Assembly: GCF_037975245.1 (NCBI RefSeq)
Contig: NC_092565.1
Span: 23,455,499-23,519,498 of the forward strand
Direction of reading: 5' to 3'
Length of the DNA: 64,000 nt
DNA from: Apostichopus japonicus
Lineage: Eukaryota; Echinodermata; Holothuroidea; Aspidochirotida; Stichopodidae
Part shown: positions 25,401 through 40,400 of the stretch, piece after piece
How the letters are laid out: every line of letters begins with the position of its first letter
How positions within the stretch are numbered: position 1 is the first letter of the stretch
The notes under the pieces: generated by a model
Told to the model about the DNA's origin: nothing
Databases searched by the model: none
The model's input: only the letters and a program-made list of their open reading frames with translations
Program-made: the position numbers and the translations under genes

Positions 25401-28400
25401 TGGTGCAATTTGAACAATGGAGTATTAAGTTCTGATTTCACAGGTATAGGCAATAGGTATACCATAGCATGTAGTGGATTGGGTGCAAAATTTCTGTGTG
25501 ACCTGGAAGAGAAGATCCATTTAGTGCCCACCCAAGCTTTAAGCATTTCACTGGTGCTTTTGAATAATTAATACCCATGTTATCCATCGCCTTGAGAGTA
25601 GCTTGTGTTTTCTACATATTGTCACAGTTTAAACAAGGTAGTCTTTCATTTTGGAAATACCAGCTAGTGTCGAACTCACTTTAATACATTCCCTTTTAGT
25701 GTTGCTCTACTTCATTGGTGCATACTCATTCGTTAGAACCATTGCTGTCACTAAAGCAATATTACAGCTTATATGTTATAATTTTCATGATTTTCTTAGT
25801 GTACATTGACATGTGATTCTCTGACAGTGATTGCACTGCTGTGTGGTGCATGTAATATGAAACATGCAAGAATTTAGATACATGCTATCATGAGCTGAGA
25901 TAAGAGTTCTTCACATTTTGTAATCTATGCACATGTATACAGTATTTTATTTTGTTAATAACAAATTCACCAAGGAAATGTTTGTAATGTGAGTTCTACA
26001 TACAAAAGCAGGAATCTATGCACATGTATACAGTATTTTATTTTGTTAATAAAAAAGTCACCAAGGAATTGTTTGTAATGTGAGTTCTACATACAAAAGC
26101 AGGAATCTATGCACATGTATACAGTATTTTATTTTGTTAATAAAAAAGTCACCAAGGAATTGTTTGTAATGTGAGTTCTACATACAAAAGCAGGAATCTA
26201 TGCACATGTATACAGTATTTTATTTTGTTAATAAAAAAGTCACCAAGGAATTGTTTGTAATGTGAGTTCTACATACAAAAGCAGGAATCTATGCACATGT
26301 ATACAGTATTTTATTTTGTTAATAAAAAAGTCACCAAGGAATTGTTTGTAATGTGAGTTCTACATACAAAAGCAGGAATCTATGCACATGTATACAGTAT
26401 TTTATTTTGTTAATAAAAAAGTCACCAAGGAATTGTTTGTAATGTGAGTTCTACATACAAAAGCAGGAATCTATGCACATGTATACAGTATTTTATTTTG
26501 TTAATAACAAAGTCACCAAGGAATTGTTTGTAATGTGAGTTCTACATACAAAAGCAGGAATCTATGCACATGTATACAGTATTTTATTTTGTTAATAACA
26601 AAGCTACCAAGGAATTGTTTGTAATGTGAGTTCTACATACAAAAGCAGGAAGGAAGCAATTTTTATATCAGCCTTTACTGTACAGTAGGTAACAAAATTC
26701 CATGACTAAGAATGTTTGACCTGTAAAATGTCTTTCATTGTGCGTACAATAGTTTCTGTAGTGTGTTTAATCAGGGTGTTGTTATGGGCAACTCCATGGT
26801 TTAATATCCAGCATTGCTGGAAGAACTGCTGATTGAGTAAATACCACTGCAAGAACAGGAAAAGAAAATTTCCCGTCATAATAGTAAAACTATCCCAGAC
26901 TGAATCTAGCTGAAAGGTACCAGGATCCTAACTTTTCAGTTGTGTTTTTTTTATCTGCTAGGCTGACTCAGTCCTGGGCTAACTAATACTATGTAGTTTT
27001 CACTCTTTCCCAAACTTATATATATAAACTTCAATCAGATAATTTTCTCTGTTTTTTGATAGGTAATACATTTATCAGACAAAAGGGACACATTCCTGAT
27101 AGAGGCTGGCAGTATCCTTGGTATCAACGCAACCGTCATCTACAACAAACATGGAGGAAGAATAGACAACTTTGGCCTCATCAGGTAAATATTGCAAGTA
27201 GAATTCTCACCAAATCTGACAAATTTGGACTTGGTATTGAAGGTGAACATTGCAGCGGTGCCTGAGGGACATGTGGTGTAGTAATAATGACGACGACTGA
27301 TCATTTGATTACACCTTTAATGAGGTTTTAAACAACAAAACACAACCAGCAAAACGAACCCAAATATATAACATACATGTATAAGGCAGAATAATACATA
27401 GAAGGCCGTAAAGTTCAAAAACACATACAGCTAAGATTAACAATATAATACAATAACACCACATGTGGCACGACAAACCTTTGATCATATTTTAGCTTTA
27501 AAGTTTTATAAGCTGATAGAACTTCAAATATTGTCACGATCTTCACCCTTTGGTGAAAAAGGCAGCACGATTTCACTCTCCCTTTCTTTCAACCAGGCCA
27601 TTTGGAAAGTGAAAGAGAGTTCATGATGAGTTTTTCATTTATGAATAGTTAAAGACTTAACCCATTTCATGTATAGTGTATAGTCCTTAAGATACATACA
27701 TTGTGCCATTATTATATGCTAGATCTATTTAAAGTAGTATTAGCCATTAACTTTCTAAAAATAAACTTTTGATTCTTACCTAGTCAAATATCGGTGACAA
27801 TCGATAGTTCCAAGATCTCCTTTTTGTTTCTTTTGTTTTTTCAAATTATATCATCTGAGCCTCAAGTTCTCTGATACAAAATTTGTGCAAATTTTTATTA
27901 TTTATTTCATTTTTTGGTTTCTTCACAACATTATACACTTTATTAATGGATTAAGTTAAATATATAGCCTGCATAGTTGTGAAAGCAAGTGTTTCTAAGA
28001 AGCCTCATGACTTTTACAAAGTAGAACACTCCCATGAATGAAAGGAAGAGAAAAAGAAAATTAAGGAAGCAAGAAAAAGAACAAGATTAGCAACATGTGT
28101 GTACTGCTGTATACACACTTAAATAACCGAATGAAATGAACACAAATACTTTAAGATAGTAAATAACCAACGCTAAACTGTGAGACTTTTGCAATAATTT
28201 CTTGGTTTTTGAACACTGCATCAAGTTGATGGTGATCCGTATAAGCCATTGCGCATCTCAGATAGGGATGTTGAGTGGCAGTCCCTGGGAACAGGAATAG
28301 ATAGGAAAATTATGCAGTTGCTTCATTATTTGTTTGATATCAGCCGGTGTTGGCTTGCCTTTGCAGTATAGGCTTTGTTACCCTTGGGATTCACTATAGA

Positions 28401-31400
28401 ACAACAATGAAGAAAAATAAATAGGGCTGGATGGCTCAGTTTCATTGCACAATTTAACTTTATTATATTAACTCTCCAATTTTCCAAAACATGATCCTCC
28501 CAGATTAACTAAAATTGTATGAATTTCTTTGGCAGAGATGATGATGTCCTGTATCTCTCAGAGGGAGAGCCTTTTATTGGTAAGTAATAACATAGTTGGG
28601 GTGGGAGGGGGGGGGGGAGGGAGGGAAATTATCGATCGAATGTTGTTATTTATGCAATGGTAAAAGGTGGTAGATATACTTCTGAAATTCATTTAGGCAA
28701 TTGTATGTAAACTTATCAAAAGGAGACTTGAAACTTGTACTGTTATGCAATGTCAATTCAATACTTATATATTGTAAGGACTCTTTCAAAGAGTTTAAAT
28801 GGTAAACAGTGTATTTCTGTGTTTCAGGGAGGTAGGGGGTAGTTAAAGTTCCATTGGGTGTGGGTGGGGATGGTGGGGTGGTCTGGGGAAGATGATACCT
28901 CCTGTGAAAGTTTCTTTATTATGATTTTCCTTTCTTTTTTTCAGATCCGCAGCTGGTGATTGCAGTAAGCAAAGAGCATGCCACAAGTAACAGTGTTGTA
29001 TCCCATACGCCACAAATACAATGGGTGACACTTAATGTTGGAGGAACTCCCTTTACTACTACAAGGTAAATGGACCACTCTGGCGTGTACTGTATCATCC
29101 TATGGTAGTATAGATTGTCAGAACTTCTATTGTCTTCCATTCAAATGTTCCCTCGTAGGGTGCATGGTTATCCATTGGCAGAACACCAATTGTTGGACGT
29201 ACTTGATGTGTTATGAATTTTTTTTTTTGGGGGGGGGAGGGGGGTATTTGTTAGTATGAAAACCTGAATTTCTCTGAAACAGTTTCATATTGTGACTGAC
29301 CAACAGAAAGGTCCCCATTTCTATCCAGCAAGTCTTAGCAGTTCTACAGCACTACCAAACACTCATTCCATTTTACATCAGCAAATCTACTCCTGACATT
29401 GTTACTTGCCTTCTTGTCTAGGCACTGGCAATCTCAAGTTTACTTTCATTTCGATATCAACTCTGTTTTAATCTGACTTGCAATTAATCAAATTATTGCA
29501 TTGTTATAAAACTTTCCCAAAGGTTAAGGGGACACATCCTCCTTAGACCCCTCCCCAGGTTTCCTTCTCACTTTTCCGACCCCTGACCCCTAAGAGGTTT
29601 AACTTGACCAAAAGAAGATTAATTAGAATTAATGATTTTGATTTTTGATTTTATTTGATAAAGTCCCTAGATGTGATATGGTGCAATATTTATAGGTTAT
29701 TTCCCAGTACTAGCTGTGTATTTGAAAATGTAATGACTAAGTGAGAGAGATGTATGTGTCAACGATAGCAGCAATTCAATGAATGGGATAAAAAAGCCGA
29801 CTCAAGGTCTGGGCAATATTGGGGGGGGGTGGGGATGGGGCAAATGCCCCACTTGCTTCCTGTAATCCTGCCCCTGTTAGGGGGTTGCTTAGTTTGATCA
29901 ATTGTAATAATTTTTGAGTATTAAATACACAATAAATTTTTACAAAATTGTATTGCAATTGCATAGATCTGTTTCTAAAATGCCATAAGTTGATTAATTG
30001 CAACACTAGATCAAAACGCAGTTGACATCAAGATGAAAGTAAACTTGAGATTGACAAAAAAAAAAAAAAAAACTAACATTGTCAGGAGTAGATTTGCTGA
30101 ATAAGGAACCTTTCTGGATGACTTGAAGTACAAGATTTTCAGTTTCGGTCTTTGTGTATTAATTAAGTGATGTGTAAATGATTAACAAAACATAATTACT
30201 GTGTAGTGTAGAAAGTCACACAAGTCTGAAAGAAGACAGAAGTGTCTGTTAATGACCAAGATGAACATTTAAATTGAACCTCACCAGACGGTTCTAACAT
30301 GCCGTGATAACATGCTTGGAATAGGCAGGGAAATATATCTATGGGTCAAATAAAGACAGCCATCTATGACAAAATTGATATGATAAAATTTCCATAAATG
30401 TCTCTGTACAGGGTTACAAGAGGGTCTAACTCGCAAGATTGACTGTATTCTTAGACATTGAGAAGGGCCTGACTATCAAGGCATCAATGTTCTGAGAATT
30501 TTATGATCAGTGACCATTTTTTATGTTTCTCGCATATTTGGAGGACTTTTGATGGTCTGCCGGTCAAAACTACGCCACATGAAGCTTCCATGATCCAAAG
30601 ATTAGATTCAGTAATAAATAAAAGTTCATAAATAATTAAAATTATTGATAAGCCAAATGAACGTAATGAGATCATAAAAGGGCGGCAAAACCAGTAATTA
30701 CACTTTAAACAAGTGCTCTTGAATATTAATTCAATTTTACATTCACCCCAATGATATGGACTTTGTTGTGTTAAAAGTGAAGAAGAATATTATCCATCTG
30801 CCATTACAAACATGGTTGAATTAAAAGTTCTTGAAATACAAATTGAGATCACTTTACTGTTGCTACCATGCACCTCCCCTTCCCCTCACCCCACCCCCAG
30901 TTCCAATTTGATGGAGCCAACAGCAGGTGTTAAAATGGCACCAACATGGTTAAGCACTAACGAAACAATTTTGTTGGTGCTTAACCATGTTGGTGTCATT
31001 TTGAGTCCAACTTGAGAGTGTTACCATACTAATGGGACAATTTTACTGTGCTCTGTTAAACTTGATTTCAAGTCTTGTACCTGATGTCTATATTTCAAAG
31101 GCTCTGTTTCATTCTTATTATGCAAATTTTTTTACATTTGTGTAATACAAGTTTTTTTTTTCTCTCAGTGAAATGTTGAATTTGATTCTTTTTTTTTGGC
31201 TCTTCACAGGAGTACATTGACTCAAAGAGAACCAGAATCCATGCTAGCCAGAATGTTTGGAACTGAAGGTAAACTTACATTTTCCCTTGTAAATATAATG
31301 CTAGCACTAAAAATCCCAATCTTTAAAGGTTACCATGGCAATGCAAGGTCGAAATGGAAGCGTTAGCATAACAAAGAACAAATGTTGCTTCTTTTCAAAA

Positions 31401-34400
31401 TAGAGTTGTTACTAATTAATCCTTGTGCAGTTTGGGTGTAAGTCTGTGTCATGTGTTACATGGAGCAGACAGTTTACTCTGCAAATGAGTTTTCTGAAGA
31501 TAAACAACCTTTACTTGACCTATAAACTTATCTTCCTCATCGTCAGGCATCGTTAGGATCTTACAATGTTGTTTATAATTTTATTCCATATCTCATGTCA
31601 TCATTGCTGCATTCGGGTAATCTTGTATCCATACAAGATATAATTTTGCATGCAGCCATGTGCTCGAAGAAGCAGAAATCGCAGTAGAGTTTGTCTTGGT
31701 ATATTTAGAGGCAAGGGAATCACTTGATTAGCTCAGCCTTTACACAGCAGACATCCGGTTGCTAGGTGAAAGTCATCCAAGCCTAACGCTGAACATGAAA
31801 ATTAGTAAGCGTAACACTGGACAGTCTGCACAGAGCTAATAGTAAAAGTTTTCACTTAATGGTAGAGCAGCACTTAAACATGGAAATACAGTAGTTTGTT
31901 TTCTGTGGTACTATGTCTCATAGAAATGGTTTTGCAGTGGCTGACCATGATGTGGAATCATTGCGAAGTGTAATCATAAAGCAGTTGCTTATTGTACGTA
32001 TGTTATTGTACGTATGTTATTGGACTGTAAGTGTGTATGTCGTCTATCTACTCATGAATCTTAATATTTATATCTGACTTTGAATATCTCTTCAAATCCC
32101 TTCCTGGCCTCATTTTGTGTTTTTATTGAATGAATTGATTGGTAGCATGATACCTGCTTTACACAGTGTGCATTGTACTGTGGATTATGAGTGATGGTGG
32201 TGGCCCTATTAGAGATATATGACTTTACAAAGGATCACCACCAACTACCCTTAAAAATCATGGTAAACCTAAAATAAAATAATGACGTTGAGATATTTTC
32301 ATCTTTTCCGTGTAGAAGCAAACCACTCTTCTAATCACTCTGTCTGTGTCTGCCGCATTTTGGATTGTATAAAATGAGAAATTGTGGCATGATCCTTGAT
32401 TTACACAGTGTGCATGATCCCTGGATTACACAGTGTGCATGATCCTTGGTTTACACAGTGTGCATGATCCCTGCTTTACAGTGTGCATGATCTCTGGTTT
32501 ACACAGTGTGCATGATCCTTGATTTACACAGTGTGCATGATCCCTGGTTTACACAGTGTGCATGATCCCTGGTTTACACAGTGTGCATGATCCCTGGTTT
32601 ACATAGTGTGCATGATCCCTGGTTTACACAGTGTGCATGATCCCTGGTTTACACAGTGTGCATGATCCCTGGTTTACACAGTGTGCATGATCCCTGGTTT
32701 ACACAGTGTGCATGATCCCTGGTTTAAACAGTGTGCGTGATCCCTGGTTTACAGTGTGCATGATCCCTGCTTTACACAGTGTGCATGATCCCTGCTTTAC
32801 AGTGTGCATGATCCCTGGTTTACATAGTGTGCATGATCCCAGGTTTACACAGTGTGCATGATCCCTGCTTTACAGTGTGCATGATCTCTGGTTTACACAG
32901 TGTGCATGATCCTTGATTTACACAGTGTGCATGATCCCTGGTTTACAAAGTGTGCATGATCCCTGGTTTACACAGTGTGCATGATCCCTGGTTTACACAG
33001 TGTGCATGATCCCTGGTTTACATAGTGTGCATGATCCCTGGTTTACACAGTGTGCATGATACCTGGTTTACACAGTGTGCATGATCCCTGGTTTACACAG
33101 TGTGCATGATCCCTGGTTTACACAGTGTGCATGATCCCTGGTTTATACAGTGTGCATGATGCCTGGTTTACACAGTGTGCATGATCCCTGGTTTACACAG
33201 TGTGCATGATCCTTGATTTACACAGTGTGCATGATCCCTGGTTTACACAGTGTGCATGATTCCTGGTTTACACAGTGTGCATGATCCCTGGTTTACATAG
33301 TGTGCATGATCCTTGGTTTACACAGTGTGCATGATCCCTGGTTTACACAGTGTGCATTCATTGCATTGTACTGTGGATTATGACAGGATTATGATGGTGG
33401 TCCTAGAAGAGAAATGGCTTTATAAGGATCACCACCAACTATCCTCAAAAATCATGGAAAACTTGGAATTAACTTTGATGTTGAGATAGTTTATTCTTTT
33501 CTGTGGAAAAGCAAGCCATTCATCTAATCACTCTGTCATATTCTTTCTTACAGACCCTTCTTGGAATAGTGCAATGGATCGCAGTGGTGCATACCTGATT
33601 GACAGAAGTCCAAAATATTTTGAACCTATCATGAATTATTTAAGACACGGTCAGCTGATTGTTGATACTAATATCGGTGCTGCCGGTGAGTCAGAAATTT
33701 GTCCCTCGGAGAAGTAAGAATATTAGTTTGTCCAGTTATTTTATGCAAAAATATAGGCCTACTATCAGTGTTTTATTGCCTTTTGTTCAGTTAAAGTTTC
33801 AGTTTGCATTGAATTTGTCAGGATCATGCGGTATAATACCTGACTGTTAATGGAAAGAAAAAATATCTCAAAACATTGGATATGAGTGGTTTAACTAGAA
33901 CAAAGAGGATATCAGTAATGGGACAGTACGACGAGGAGTATATGGTATCAGTTGACTTGGAAGTATATGATATCATTGAAATAGATTGGATATGAGTGGT
34001 TTAACTAGAATGAAGAGGATATCAGTAATGGGACAGTACGACGAGGAGTATATGGTATCAGTTGACTTGGAAGTATATGATATCATTGAAATAGATTGGA
34101 TATGAGTGGTTTAACTAGAATGAAGAGGATATCAGTAATGGGACAGTACGACTAGGAGTATATGGTATCAGTTGACTTGGAAGTATGGCCTCATGGGAAA
34201 GAGGTACCAATATCTGAGCACAGGCACATGTAGGGGTAACATGAAATAAACAGCAATGGATGTCTGCCAGAGAACAGCCTATATGAATGTGTTATGTTAG
34301 TGATAGAGCACACAGCGACTTAGTGTTGAGATTACACACAACAATATTGGGATATTTTGTCCAGTAGCTGAAGACATGTTTGTTGGGCTAGATATTGGTC

Positions 34401-37400
34401 CTTTGTTTCCTTGCATTCCAGGCCCTGGGCTGCCGATTTAGTATGCAGTTAAGTAGATGATACTTTGGAGAAAAAAGATGGCAGCATTTCAAAAATGATC
34501 ATATGATATCAGCTTAGAAATCAAGACATGTGACCAACGTGTGAGACTAAACTATCAATAAATTTTGATGAAGTTATTAATACAATTTTGATACATTCTG
34601 GTTGACAGGTGTTCTAGAAGAGGCTAAATTCTTTGGCATGACATCACTAATTGAACCCTTGAAACAGATGGTTAAAGAGAGAAAAACACCGGGCGATTAT
34701 ACACCAATCACAAGAAGAGAGTTTATCACCATGCTTCAAGGCTGTGCCCTGAACAGCGAACTGAGATGTCAGGTACCAACGATTGCTGTAGTTTATGTTA
34801 TATTTCTAAGCAGGGGTGGCAGAAGAAGAGTTTTCAAAGTAAAGAGAGTTGGTGGGGGGAGGAATGGGGGTGAGGACACATTCCAGGGGCAATTAGATAT
34901 GTTACTTTCATTTGTAAGGGAGGTGGGGGGGGGGTGAGGACACATTCCAGGGGCAATTAGATATGTTACTTTCATTTGTAAGGGAGGTGGGGGGGTGAGG
35001 ACACAATCTAGGGGTAATTAGATATGTGACCTTTATTTGAAGGGAAGGGGGGGTGGTTGGGGACACCAGAAAGTTACCTCGAAACGTTCTGACCAAGTGA
35101 GTTCTATGTACATTACACAAAATACATACTGGGAAGGTGTTGTAACAAAATAGCTCATTTCTTGGTTACATTTTGTCTTCAATTTTGAACATTGGGCCAC
35201 CTTTTAAATAAAGGAACTTATTTCAAAGACAAAGCTATGCATATCTGTTTGTCAACTTTTGAGACTTGTTTTATGCAGAAATATTCCAATAGATCAGCAG
35301 GAAAATATACATAGCAACCAGCAAAATGCAGCATACTATTTTCCAAAGTTTGAAGTTTTGTTATAAAATTTTAGTTACACTCATGTCCTTGGTATGTAAT
35401 TTAATGGAAAGCACAAAGTAAATGTAGTTGGTATTGTATTATTAACTAATTTGTCAAAAAGGCTAAATTGCTACAAGATTTTAACCATGTATGCATATTT
35501 GCACATGATACTTAGATATTTGCAATACTTTATGTTAGAAAATGGAAAAATATATTTACATTAAACAAGGATGAGCCTAAGAGCTGAATCATCCATTTCG
35601 TGAAGTCAATTTACATATTGATTTGAAGAAATAAGTTTGAATATTTTTCTTCTCTTTTAAGGGAATGAACTTTGAAGGAGCAGACTTAGCGAAATTAGAT
35701 CTGAGATTCATTAATTTCAAGATGGCGAATCTGAGCCACGCTAATCTATCTGGTGCCAACATGGCCTTCTGTTCCCTAGAGAGGACCAATTTATCTTTTG
35801 CCAAACTTGACGTAAGTAGCTGGAAATGAAAGATGTATGGAATTTTAATTAATTAGATCCATCAACATGAATATGCAGATTTGAGTAATATTACCTTATT
35901 ATAACACAATAATGTAAGCTACATTCTAGGAATCCTTCAAATCGACATGTAGTTTAAAGTAATAATAACTTATTGAAACATGTAAATTATGCAGCATTCT
36001 AATATATTTCAACTCAATATGTAACTTTAAGTAATATTACCTTTTCAAAACATATTACTGTGCCAAGCATTCTAGTATACATAAACAGCAGATAGCATTT
36101 TTGTATATTTAAATTCAATATGTAGCTTAAAGTAATGTTACCTTATCAAACTATAATACTATGTGAAGTATTTCTAGTATACTTTAATAAACACAATGTG
36201 TAGCGTAAAGTAATAATATCTTATCAAAACTCGTAATGAGTTCGGCATTGCTAGTTATACTTCAACTCAATATGTTACTTCAAGTCATTTTAAGTTTTTT
36301 ATCAAATGTCATACTGTGTGAAGCATTCTAGTGTACTTTAATAAACTCAATATTTAACTTTAAGTAATATTACCTTACTACCAAAAAAAAAATAGTTCTG
36401 TGAAAAGCATTCTAGTTAATGTAAACTCTGTGTGTAGCTAAATTATAAATACCATGGTATTACACATGTACTGTAGGTAGCATTATTGTATACTTAAACT
36501 CAGGATATAGCTTAAAGTAATGTCATTTTATCAGACAATACTGTTTGAAGCATTCTAGCATACTTTAATTTACTCAATATGTTACTTAAAGTAATATTAC
36601 CTTACAAAAACATAGTTCTGTGCAATGCATTCTAATCTATGTAAACTCTATGTGTAGCGTTTGTAAATACTGCCATATTATACATGTACTGTAGGTAGCA
36701 TTGTTGTATACTTAAACTCAGTATTTCACTTTATGTAATGTTACCTTATTATCAAAACATAATACTTTAAGTAGCATTCCAATTTACTTTAACTCAATAC
36801 GTAGCTTTAAGTAATGTTACCTCATAATCAAAACATAATACTCTAAGTAGCATTCTAGTTTACTTTAACTCAATACGTAGCATTAAGTAATATTACCGTA
36901 TCATTGTAAACCGTATAGTAATATTACCGTATCATTGTAAACCGTACAGTAATGTTAGTGTTCCAGTTCACACTCTCTCACCATCTCGCCATTTGAAAGG
37001 TGTTTACCTGCTGTCTTTAAAGATTTATGCTAATTTGACTTTCACAGCTCAAAGGGGGCAGGTTTGTGTAAGGTCTGTGATTATTTTTGTTTGCAAGTTA
37101 ATATAAAGTAGGTTTCTTTCTTCTACTTTGCAGCAAGCAAATTTACAAGGTGTAAAAATGGTTCTTGCTAACTTAGAGGGAGCTTCATTAAAAAGTTGTA
37201 ATTTTGAAGACCCTGCCGGTTCAAAGGCCAATATGGAAGGTGAGCTTTACTTATTCTTCACCTTGTTCTATTTATAGACCATCGACATTTGTCTGCAAAG
37301 TTTGGCGTACTAATTTTTTTTAAAGAAAACTGTCTTTCTTCCTAAAGGGTCATATAACCCCACGAAAACTTATTACCATCTTCTGTGAATAAAAATGTTG

Positions 37401-40400
37401 ACTTGAGTAAACAAGTGCAGAGTAGGTGGCAGCAGACAGAATTATATCAAGGATATTTTAGTTCAAGTATTGATTTGAATCCGAGTTACTGGGTGCATCT
37501 CAGTTATGAACTAAATGATTTTGAAAGAACAAAAATTGAAAGAAAGAAAAGGAAGGAAGAAAATATTAAGAAGATTTTTTTGCAAATCTTTGTTTGATAG
37601 TTAAAAGAAACAAAAAAGGAAGACAGTTATAATTACTGTATGAAGGCTCATAGCGAAACATATGAAGCTAATGCAATGTCCCATCATCATATCAATATAT
37701 TGAATTTAAATAAAGCTTCATTATGCCTTCTGTTATTAACATGCATAAACCGATATGTATCGCGACGGCCTTACATAATCTCTTTCAGCTTTCATTAGAT
37801 CCCTACAGATCATAGAAATTGGCCCCCTTTTTTGTGTGTGTAATGAATGCCTACATTAAAGTGCATGCATAATTCAGGCTTTTAATTACAGGTTTATTTA
37901 GAAAGTGGCAGTCTTTCAGAATATGTTAAACACTTTGTGAGGTTTACACAGACCTGCAACACTGATTAATCTGAGTGAGCCACACCTAGCATGTCACAAG
38001 TTTTTTGCTATAAAAATGTCATTGCATAATAATCTACTGGCTAAAAATTAAATTCCCACTAGCATTTTCAATGAGTAAATACAAAAACAAAATTAATTTT
38101 GCACAGGCATAAAAAATGCAACTGCCCTTTTTCTCCCTACTAGCTAACGACCAAACCCCTGTCATTAAGCCTCTCCATTGCCTGAATTTGGAGGTCTTTT
38201 CCTTGATGAAAGGTAATGGAAAGGTCCATCATCCCCTTGTTGGAATTAAATGTTAGCACAGTGAAAGTTCTTTAAATTTTCTAAAATACTTTACTGTTGG
38301 TTGCAAATTCTCAATTTTTTCCCCCATATAATGATGGAAAGTTGCATATGACAGATGAGTTATAAAAAAAAATGATCACTGAGACTGACAAAAAAAAAGA
38401 AAATCCATAATAAAAGTTTCATTATTAATGAAGAATTTTGACTTTATTTCAGCCAATTGTTTTTTGCTTTTTCTTTGGGTAGGATACTATTTATGACATT
38501 TGGATCACATCTTTCTCGGTATTTAGCAAATGGAACAAATTTCTCAAACTGTCGTAAAATTGAAAAGGAAACATTACCATTTGGGTTTCCTTTAAGCCTA
38601 TTGAAGTCACTCTTGATTGATGTTTTCCGTATTAAAGTTTATGGGTGGATTTATATTCTATTTTGAATTGACATAATGGATGTTCCTCGACAGTTATGCA
38701 TAATTAATATAATGTTATTAGCAGTTGCAAAAAGAGTAAGACAGAGTCATTCATAGCATTCGTTTTGCTCGGATGAGTTTTTTGAGAAACTTTAACGGAA
38801 GCGAACGAACATAAGATAACAATAATTTTGTTGGATACTTCTCTTCATAAAAAGGAAAGATGTACGTCCGTGTGACGAGTGAGCGTAGGGGTCTGTCTCC
38901 TGTATACAGGGTGAAGGGGGGGGGGGTAATGTGCCATTCCCTGATCCTCAAAGAAAAATGAATGTGTTGTCTATTCTTTAATAATAAAGTTATTATCCCC
39001 TGCAAGGCCTCTTGCGAGGTCAATCAGGGGTTCAACTCCTTTAGTAGTAGTAGTAATGTGCTTTGTAGAATCGGTCAGTCGATTGCCGAGGGCAAGATAT
39101 CTTGTTAGTTCAATGAAGATTGCAGAGAACTGGTTTCATATATAATAGGACTTTAGTTCACAGTTATTGCTTGTTGCAGATCAGATTCAAGTGGCTATGA
39201 ATGAAAGGGATTCAGCCGACAAAGCCTATTGTCTTTTGGGCTTAATTGAGGGAAGCACTGATAACCTTTAAATTAGGAATTAATTATGATTTCATTTTTA
39301 TCTCCAACAAATTGGCACCATTAGCACAGTCAATTTTTTATTGAGTCAACTCAGTACATAATTTTGTTTGTTATTACTGATATATTGTTGATTTTTTCAA
39401 AATGTGAACATGTATCACTAAGTCTTTTCTGAATTTGTTCTTAGTGTGGCAGTGAACTCTCAAAGATTAATTTGTTGATAAAAGAATTTATTTCTTGGTC
39501 TTGGAAGTCAGGAGCATATCTTGGTAATATTAGCTCAGAAATGGAAACAAATCCAACTGAGAATAATTTGTATGTCAGTTCTTAACTAGACTAAGCGTAT
39601 ATTTGTATTTATTTACCTGAGCTGAAGTTTTGGACTGGAGTCCAGACTCATCTCTGGTCTCTGTATTTATTTACCTGAGCTGAAGGTTTGGACTGGAGTC
39701 CAGACTCATCTCTGGTCTGTCCTGTTCTCAGAGTTTGACATCTACATGGCAGTAGCTTGACAGTCATTACGCCAGTGTTGAATACTTGAAATTGGCTTAT
39801 GCATATATAATCACCAAAGCCCAAGTAATGGACTTTTTTCCAGTCTCAAGTTTGGTGTATCCTAGACTCTGATTTTGGATGAATGTGGTAGCTGGACTGG
39901 AACTTAAAAGCCAAGTTCAGTCAAGTTCCTGTTGTCAGTGCTTCACTGAAATATGCTCATGTAACTATCATTACCATACCTGTAATAATGGACTCCTGTC
40001 TAGTAAAGAAGCTGGCTTATCCTAGTCTCAGACATCACCGATATCTAGACTTATGTCAATATCATTTGCAGAGTTTAAGAACTGGAATTGGCCTCTGCAA
40101 AATACAGACATAAAACAAATCTAATGTGATAAACAATAAATAATGCTTTGATTTATAAATCCCCTTTATTTGGCACCATATCCTTTCCTCTCTTCCTGAT
40201 TTAACTCATTCTTCTCTGTGCTCTCCATAGATACCCCCGGGTTATTTTGAATTTCTTCTCAAAAGTGATGTATATTTCCGTCCGTCGTTTCGTGCAGTAA
40301 CCTTGTGTTTATTTTTTTTTTTTTTGTAATAAAGAGATCATTTCTTTTTCTTCTGTTGACGTCTGTCATGGATGAGGACTTACTGAGAGGATGATTAGAG

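Noticed and set aside
25922-26649. CRISPR-like array of regular repeats
   Set aside because: The whole 91-bp unit repeats with no unique spacers, and the sequence is an animal intron.
34602-34937. Extended open frame past KCTD9 exon 7
   Set aside because: The family sequence stops at SELRCQ, where a GT donor occurs; the rest reads into the G-rich intron repeat.
38940-39050. Possible SINE with a B-box-like GGGGTTCAACTCC
   Set aside because: No A box at the right distance and no second copy noticed in the window.
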